A stretch of 64,000 nucleotides of DNA, taken from Datnioides undecimradiatus (lineage: Eukaryota > Chordata > Actinopteri > Lobotiformes > Datnioididae). The stretch is from positions 7,425,192-7,489,191 of the forward strand of contig WARS01000014.1 in the NCBI GenBank assembly GCA_008933995.1, read 5' to 3'. The notes beneath the pieces were generated by a model. That model was given only the letters and a program-made list of their open reading frames with translations. It did no database searches and was not told the origin of the DNA. The position numbers and the translations under genes were made by a program. Shown piece after piece: positions 49,738 to 58,700 of the stretch (position 1 is its first letter; each line of letters opens with the position of its first letter).

Positions 49738-52700
49738 CTGGAGAAGAGGAGCAAGACCAAACTAAGTTTTATTTAAACTAGTCACTGGCATTGCAGCATC
49801 AGCCTGCATGGACTGTTTAATATGCAAACAAATAATTGCTTGAATATACTGGTTGAATTTAATGAAACCTTGGACTTTGGAATCACATTCAAATATTATT
49901 TTTATTCATTAATTCCATTTGTGAAAAATGCTTTGTTGATTTGTGCATGCATCCAAAAGCACTTGAATCATCACAGAAACCAGAACAACAAGCAGAATTA
50001 AATCTCTCAAGTGCTACCGGCTGAGTTGCCACGACGACTGAGAGCTGTCAGACGGCCTGTCCTGTCCCGGCTCCTCCCCTCACCAACCGGCTCTGCTTCC
50101 TGCTGCAGTCTGTTTCCTGTGTAGTCGTCATGTTGGGTGGTATCACCTCGGTCCTGAAGCAACCAGAGGGTGTGAAACTGAGACTTTGTGACCAAAAGTT
50201 GTAGCTCGCCTCCTGAACTGGCTCCATGGTTGCTGGTTGTGCTCCACCGCATCAGAAACATGTGAGGTGTGCGTGGTGTGTGAAGTGGAGTACCTGGGGT
50301 TGCTGTGACTGTTTGGCCAGCCTCCTCCTCTCCCTGGCTGACAGCAGAGGGGTTTTCTCAAGCTCTGGGGTACGAGGCACTGGAAAGGCATTGCCGAGGG
50401 GGTCTTAACACATCACACACACACACAAAACCAAAGGCAAAATGAGCCCCAGGCGTCTCAGCTACACAAAGTTAAAAGAGGATACAATGTGCTGTGGTAG
50501 TTGAGAGATCCCAAATTGTAAAATCACAAATTATCTGCAACAAAGATGCAAAATGTCTTGAATCACAGTGGCAGTGCGATCCTTCATTACACGGTTATGC
50601 AGCACGGGGCTCTTACCAATGAACGCGCTCTCCGACTCCAGCAGGGAACCTCTGGCTGACCTGCCCATCACGCTCCTCTGCAACAGAAACACAACGATTC
50701 TCACAACTGCATTCCAACAGGTCCCAGCTAGAGGCTACAGAACGTACAGACCAGGGAGAACTACTGCAGCTGAAGCACAGGGGCTCGAACCCAATCAAAC
50801 CAAATCAATCAACTCACCAGATAATCGTTTTGATGTGGTGGCGACAGGTCAAAATAATCTGAAAGACGAAGAAGAAACAAATGTGCCTCCGGTTAATGTG
50901 ATCTATGCCTGGGCATGAGGTCAGAGCAGGTACACTACAGCTGGGGGTGGTCTGGTTCACAGTGTGTTCAAATCTAAGTCAGCTGAATTTACAGTGTGAT
51001 CACGCTCTTAGCAAAATACTGTAACTGCCAAGCAAGTAAAACTGTCACTAGCTCCGCCTACAAGCAGGACAGGAAGTGAGCACGTCCTCTTGCATAAACT
51101 AAACTGAATGATGCCGCTCCATGTCATTCATGTCAATATCGGACGTCAACAGATACATTTTTATCTTCAGCGTCCACATTACACACATTGTTGCCATTTA
51201 AAATCAATCTTAAACTGTCAATCTTGTACTACATGTGACCAACTGTTTGTCTGACCATCCTGGGCTGTAGACCTCTGGCTGCTGAACTGCTGATAGAGAT
51301 CCTTGTAGTCCCGCCTCCTCCTGTTGGCCACACCCATCTCCTCTGGCTGATGGGCCTCGCTGAAGCCCAGCCTGGAATCGCCATCTGACTCACAAACACA
51401 TGCGCAGATCAGTCGCAGCTTATAATGCTGGACTGCAGGGTGGTGTGCACCTCCAGATGTGTGGGTTACCGGTGTATTTGAGCTGAAGGGAGTCGTGGAT
51501 TCGCAGCAGGTTTCTGGGCTCCATGTTCCTGGAGTGTGGCCTTCGGACTGGAGCCTGCAGCCGCAGCCGGGCCATGTCGAACACATCCACCTGAGGGCGC
51601 TCCTGATGCCTGGACAATTAAAGCCAAGAGTACGTAAATGGTTACAAACAAAGCAGACCACTCGCTCATATGTCACAGCAGAGCTCACCTGAGAGGAAAA
51701 GGCTAATCACGCAGTCTTTGATCTGACAGTGCTAATTATTGCAGAAGTGCAATTACTGCAGGGTGACCGGGCTGCGGCTGGGGTGGGCGGTGTCTGTGGG
51801 TGCTTTAACACTTAACCTTTTTGGTTGTGTTGAGGTGAACTCTGGTCTGTTCGCCCGGTTAGTGCACTTCATTTAGGCTGGTCTGAAAGCTGCCAATCAA
51901 ACCCCCGGGTGCAGAACAGGCAACCAAAGTGTGCCCGCTTGAAAGTGGTCAGCTTGTTTTGTGGTGCGAAAGCAAGCGGGCTTTACTTTTAAACCCCATC
52001 AGCTGATCCTGAACAGCATAAGCTGTGCATTTATGTTAAATTATTATATAAATTATTAGTTACGTAACACTCGGTCTATCTGTGGGGGCTTTTCCTGATT
52101 GATGGGTCAGAAGCTGCCCTGCTCGTGTGCGAATGAGTAATTTCTCAGTTCATTAAATCCATGAAAGTGTGTCACGGCAGTCCCTCAGGAATAATCCACA
52201 AACACTGCAAGATGATTTGCTTTTGTCCTTCCTCTACCCAATTATCATGCTTATAGAGGATTCATAAATATCCGAGGTGATGTACAGCAGTGCTTCCACT
52301 ATATGTTCTCCAGATGCTGCACTGCATGTGCTAAACGTCATGAAGCCCCAGTGGGAGTGGATGTACCTGTCTGGGACTGACCTGTCGCTCAGAGGAGAGT
52401 CCAGATCCTCCCAGTCGCCCTGCTGCAGACGACCCTCCAGGCGTTTTTGCTCACTGCGAAGCTGCCGACGCAGCGCAGACAGCTCGCTGAACACGTCGTG
52501 CTTGTCACCTGAAAACACACGCGAAATACATTTCTACTTTATAATCGTCACAATCACAGATGAGAACTATTTGTGCACAATACAACGAAAACGTAAGAAG
52601 TGTCCACAGAACAAAGTGCTAAATCTGCAGCATCTTAGAGTTTATTGTGAACAAACAGCCAATATTAAGTTCTCCACTCTAACGATGTTGCTAACTTCTT

Positions 52701-55700
52701 AGCTTGCTCAGTACCTGCAGCTCGGAGCTGATTCCTGCATGCGGGCACGGGGGGCGACTGAAGGCCAGATAAAGAGCGCTCCTGAAAGTCAGACAGAAAG
52801 ACGAACTTGCTGCTCAGAAAACATCGTCTTTCACGCAGAGACAAAGCTTCGGATGCGTGTTGCACTCACAGACAGCAGGGTGGTGGAATGCTGGCTGTTC
52901 ACAGTGGGGGGCCTGGGGGTGGGCTGCTGCAGCCCGTGTTTCCTCTGCAGAGTGGGGATTGGAGGCGAGGGCTCCCTGCGGACCTGGGGACACACACAGC
53001 CACCCATTGCACCCACTGCATAAAAGGTTTCAAACACTGCGGTGACATCAAGTTCACACTGATGGCCGCCCTGTGTTTAGGTGTGACTGAAGAATACCAC
53101 AGAGGAAATACTGAGAGTGGCTACAGGTGCCAACAAGGGACAAACAGGAGTTGATATATGCATTAATAAATATGTATATCTTAAAGTGTGTTGAAGCAGA
53201 TTATTCATGTTCATATATTTATTAAAAACACGAAACAAAGGGAGTTTAAGGTGTTTCCGGGGTGATTTCACCTGATCGTCACATCATTTTAATCTTTTTC
53301 TTCGTGTTTGTACTTTTTCATTTCAAAGAAAAACCTTCGCCTGCGATCAGATGACGACACCAAATCATCCTGAGAAAATGATTACGCTCTTTTCTCGCTC
53401 AACGGGAGCAACCGTGCTGCCGCGGGCTGACCCTGCCTCCTGTACAGAGGCCCTCCGCCCTTTCTTCCTGCACAAGCTGACAATGCCTGTGCACGGCAGG
53501 GCGAAGCAGAGCTTTACAGTGCCAGCTGCAACACTGTAATGCCAGTATTCTGATGAGGCCACTTAAACAGACTCACACTGCTATGAAAATGGCAGGCTGG
53601 CTCATGCTGTTTCTCTGTTTGTGCATACACTTGTCTCTGTCTTGTCCCAGGCACACGCTCATAATAAACATCCTATCCCTACTGCAGACAACCGGCCAGG
53701 TTCGTCCTCCCTCATGAACATGTATGTCCATATTCAGCTGACCAGCAGCTACAGATGTCATGCTCTATTTCTGCGTGAGCCGCCGGTGAACTGACCTCCT
53801 CCACCCGAGCCTGCTTCTCCCTTTCGTACTGCCTCCTCAGAAGTGCGTTCTCCTTCTCCTCTGCCTCATTCTTCTTCCTCTCTGCCTCCTTCTTCCGCTG
53901 TTCGGCCAGAAGAATCAGCTCTTCGTTCTTGGCTTTTTGCTGAGAGACAGAGAGGAAGGAGAGCAAAGCAGTAGATGGTGCAGGTAAGATCAGAGAGGCG
54001 GCAGAGGGGAACGTTTATTTTTAGGTCAACACCTGTGTAAACCCAGCTTGAGCTCCTCACCTCCATTTCCTTCCGTTTCTTCCTGTCTTGTTCTTGTTCA
54101 TACTCCTCCTGGATACGAGCCCTCTGCTCCGCCAGCCTCTTCTCCTCTTTCTCCTCCTCCAGTCTTATCCGTTCCTTCTCCTCAGCCTTTTTACGCATTT
54201 TCTCGTCAATCTGTAAACAAATGACATCATTAACCGCAAACAACTCCAGCTTACAGGTCGAGGCGAATTTCTCGCAAAGCACAAAACAAACCCCTGTGTG
54301 GTTTGTTCTCATATTGACCAGCTCTATTCTACAGCTAGCTTCATTCTTGGAGAACAGACTCTCCAGAGGACTGTCAGCTGACAGCCAAAGTGATGCTCAA
54401 CAACACAGCCTCCCATAAAACACGGCCGGCTGAAGCAGCGCGGCTATTTAAAGCGGGTACCTGCTGTTTGAGGTAAGCTTTGTACTTGTCCTGCTCCTGC
54501 AGCTGTTGCTGGGTTGGCTGGTTGGCAAACACGTTGCCTCTGGCAAACTGGGGGGTGTGGACATGAGTGAAACCTACAACAGAAACAGGAAGAGATTCTT
54601 CGGTGAGTTGGGCCAAAGAAAATTCTGACCAGGTTTTCTTTCAAGTTGAGGAGGAATCTCTCTGAGCAGTAGCCGAGGGTGCAGCTACATAAGATGTAGC
54701 ACGGACCTTTGCTGCCATGCTGTGGTGCTACGATTTTAATCTTAATGAATAAATCGGCATTAAAATAGGTCATTAATCCAGAAAACCTGCTCCCACACAC
54801 ATTTCTCTCAGCGACTTCACTGAAATAATCTCAGCTTTGACCTGTCTGACTTTTATCTTTGTGCTCTGCTCTAGTGCACGCTGTCATGCTCAAAAGGTTC
54901 TAATGGTTAAACTCAGAAAATATATTTAGAATAGTTACAGAACCAGAGAGCCTGACACTGCAGTCGTTGATCCTGCACTGTGCTACAGTACCAGAGACCC
55001 TCTCGTTGGGGCCGGGGAGCTCGGCCCGGCGCGCCGTCGTAGCAACTGTGGCCTTCCTCTGCCACTGCTCCGGGTTGCTGTAGGCCTCCTCGTTCAGCTT
55101 GTGCATCTGGTTGAGGTCAGCTGGGCAACAGGGACAGTCAGTTAGAATCACAACAAGTCCTCTGCAGAGACACTGCATGGGAGAAAGGACAATAAACTCT
55201 GGGACAAACCGATGAGATTTCCAGTGCTGTCTCTAAGCGGGGCTCCTCCTCCACCTCGACCCCAGGGCTGGTGGTTCTTCATGTCAGCCTCCAGCTGGGC
55301 CTCGTAACGCTCCGCCTCCTCCCTCTCCAGAAGCCTCCGCTCCTGTTGCTCCTGGATCTGGATCACAGTGTTTTCCTTTAATACTCAGCAACATCTGCCC
55401 AGTGTTCCCATAAATACACTTCTCTCAAACTGACCTGGTGATGCATCATGTAAGCCTTTGTGATCAAGACAGTTCAATTGGTTTCAGTGAACATCAACCT
55501 CTTAGATTGACCTGATCTCTTAGACTTAGTAATATTTACAGTTACACTCACAACAACATCAGCAAGATAAACAACCACAGCACATTTTTCTAACTTTCTG
55601 CGAGCCCGTGGGGAACACGTGGCACAAAATGCAAACTATCAGAACGGGTCGAGGGGTCTCTTGTAGCTTCATCATCAATCAGCTGCCGACTACAAGGGAG

Positions 55701-58700
55701 AGAAGAAGGACTGGGATGGGACTGAGGTGGCACTGGGATACGGAGTAACACCTGAACAGGGGGTGATCACACAGACACTGGGGGGGTAAATTAACTTGCA
55801 CTACATCTGTGGGTCTTAACCAGAGCACGGTTACCTTATAAAGCTCGCTGCCCCCTCTCCTGGAAGCTTCCTGCCAACATATCACAGACTGGGATGCAGT
55901 GAGAGACTCAAAGTTACCTGCAGCTACTTTATGCTGTACTCCAACAGTGTTGCTCATTGTACAAACTCCAGGCTGACTACCACCATTCAAAAGATAATCT
56001 CTGCCGCTTTTATGCAGTAATCAAGTTAGATTTAGATGTAGGTCATTTCATTTACTTGTTGGTTAGGTTATTATGATGCAGCCATAAGACCTAAACATCA
56101 AGAGGTGATTTCCTTGGGTTTAAGGGGAAATGTATAATGGATGATGAGGAGGTTTAACAGTTGCACTAATCTTGGAAAAGTCCGTCAGTTTAAATGTAAA
56201 TTCCACATCAGTTGAACCTACCTGTTGTTTCAAAGCCTCCCTGTAGCTTAAAATCCTGTCCCTGGTTGATCTGGATCTCTCTGAAGGGAAACCCCTGACT
56301 TGTGAGTCCACGGCGGCAGCCTCGTTGCTGGGCCTGTCGGAGGAGATGTTGGAGCACACAGTTCAGGTCCGACCTTGATGTCTGTTCTGTCACCGTGTCT
56401 CTTTACAGCTCTGGCTCACTAGAAAGCCGGACTTTACTAGACACAAGACAAGCAGGCGCTGCTGCTGCTGCGTTTATGCTGTGGGAGGTGTTTTTGTCAG
56501 TTTTGCTCATGTGCATCAATCCCAAAAAATGCATAATTGAAATAAGCTAGCTGACAGAAGCCCCAGATGATGACTAATACAATGCTTGTAAAGCACATTA
56601 CTGTCACTTTGATGCTGGCTGCTAATACTTTTGACCCTGCTTTTCAAGCCGAAGCACTAAGAAGTGAGGAGGAGACATTTACTGTATGGCGGGCTCAGGA
56701 AAGCCACCTCCACTGTGCTGGCTGTGTGGGCTGCGGCTTCCCAACTGGCCGGGCACGGCTCCCCCTGGTGGTCCATTCCAGTAGGACATGGGAGGGAGAG
56801 CGCCAGGAACGGACAAGTGACCATCTGGACAGAAACGTAAAACAGAAATAAAAGACACAGGAATTATGAAGACAATGCTGAATGTAGCATACTCAGTCCC
56901 ATTTAACTGGAGAGACCAGTTACCACTTACAGTAGGCCATGTTTGGGTCAAGCAGGTTTCGGGAGCCGAAGTAGTGATGAGGCTCGCCGTATGGGTTCCT
57001 GTAGGCTTCACTGAAGGTTGGAGGAGGATGAGGAGCGAACAAGGGGAGTCTGGAGACACAAAGCAGAGTATGACATCACCAGTGATGTTTGATAAATGAG
57101 GTTTTACATTTGATTATTAAGTGAGATTTGTGCAGCAAGATGATACCATTTGTCTTCTGTTATATTCATGAAAAGAAGCTAATAAATGAGGCGCAGGGTT
57201 GGGTTTGGTGCACTTGGTGTCACCATAGTGACCGCACATGGCATCAAACCAACCAGGACTGATATCTTGAGAATTATAGCTTACGTGAAGCTAAGGTTTA
57301 AGGGCTACCTGGGAGTGTCCATGACTCTGGGGAAGGAGGTGGCGGCAGGTTGGCCGCTGGGGGACAGACTGCCTCCAGCCAGGCCGGAGCTGTACTCCAG
57401 CAGCGGGGACTGGAAGGCCACATGGGGCTGCTCAGGAGGAGACGCCTCTCCGTCTTGAACACCTATCTTTTCATTATTAGGCCGACCTCTGGATGATGTT
57501 TCACTCTCTCCTGTGGCAGAGGGCTCCGTTGTCTGATGATCTTTTCTCCTGCTCAGTCCAAACTGTCTGATTCGGTCCGGCTGGTTTGTGGATAAAGGTC
57601 CAATTTAAAACATAAATAAACCGTTGAGAAAGATAAACTATCATCTTGAGTGTGGATTGTAACTTGTTGTACTGACCTGTTTCTCAGGATCATTTGCCCC
57701 TGTCGCAGCAACTTTCAGCTCCAAGTCTTTCTCCCTGCAACAAGGACACAAGTACAGTTGTTTTACAGAGTTATAGACTCTAAGCATGACACTCATCCAA
57801 TGTGCAATAAGCAGCTGCCAATACATTATATTGGGCATTCATCCTTTCATTGGTATGTCTCTCTTCATGCATCATCTACCTGGCAAAAATGTATTATTTA
57901 CAGGTCACACTGTGCATAAAATGTTGAGAATATGTGGCAGCTCACTTCTTCTTGTTCCTGTGCTGTTCGGCGATCTGCTCCTGCAGTTCCTGTCTGTAGC
58001 GCTCCTTCCTCCTCTGCAAAGCATCTTTTGTGTCAGCTGCACCTGAAAAGTTGGGAAACAACTTTAATTTCCCTGAACTTGTCGAGCCATGTAAAAGATC
58101 TGTCAATCCATCCATCCATTCTTTATCCATTTATTTGTTTCAATCAAGAACTCTCGTACCAACACATTCAACACGTTCAGCTTGTCGTCATTTCTAACTT
58201 GTCGATCAAATGCTGAACCTTTGATTAAATGTAACTTTTTAGTTGTAAAATGCAAAACTTTCACTGACCTATGATAAGGCCAGTGGCAAACTCAACATCT
58301 TCATTTTTGGTCAGTGCTCTTGATCTCCTGCCTTCTCTGGCAACACCTGCAGGATTCTCCCTCTTCTCCCTGGCAGTGTCAAATTAAAAAAAAAAAAATG
58401 TTTGAAAGAAAAATATAGATAAGAACAAAGAGCAAGTCTTTCAAAAGCTTTTTATATAAAAACACATAAAGAAAACACTTTATATTTTCCCTCAGGTACC
58501 TGCCATCAGTCTTATTGGACCGTTTCTTCTCGTAACTGGCCTCAACCCCTGTAAGTCTGTGCCTTCTGCCCTCCATCAGCTCCAGCTCATCCTTGAAGTA
58601 TTCATCCTCATCTGATTCCTGGTCAACTGGCCTCCCCAGTTTGTAACGATGCCTGGGAAGCACTGAAGACTGCTCCTCGTCCTCCTCAGTGCAGAGAGTC

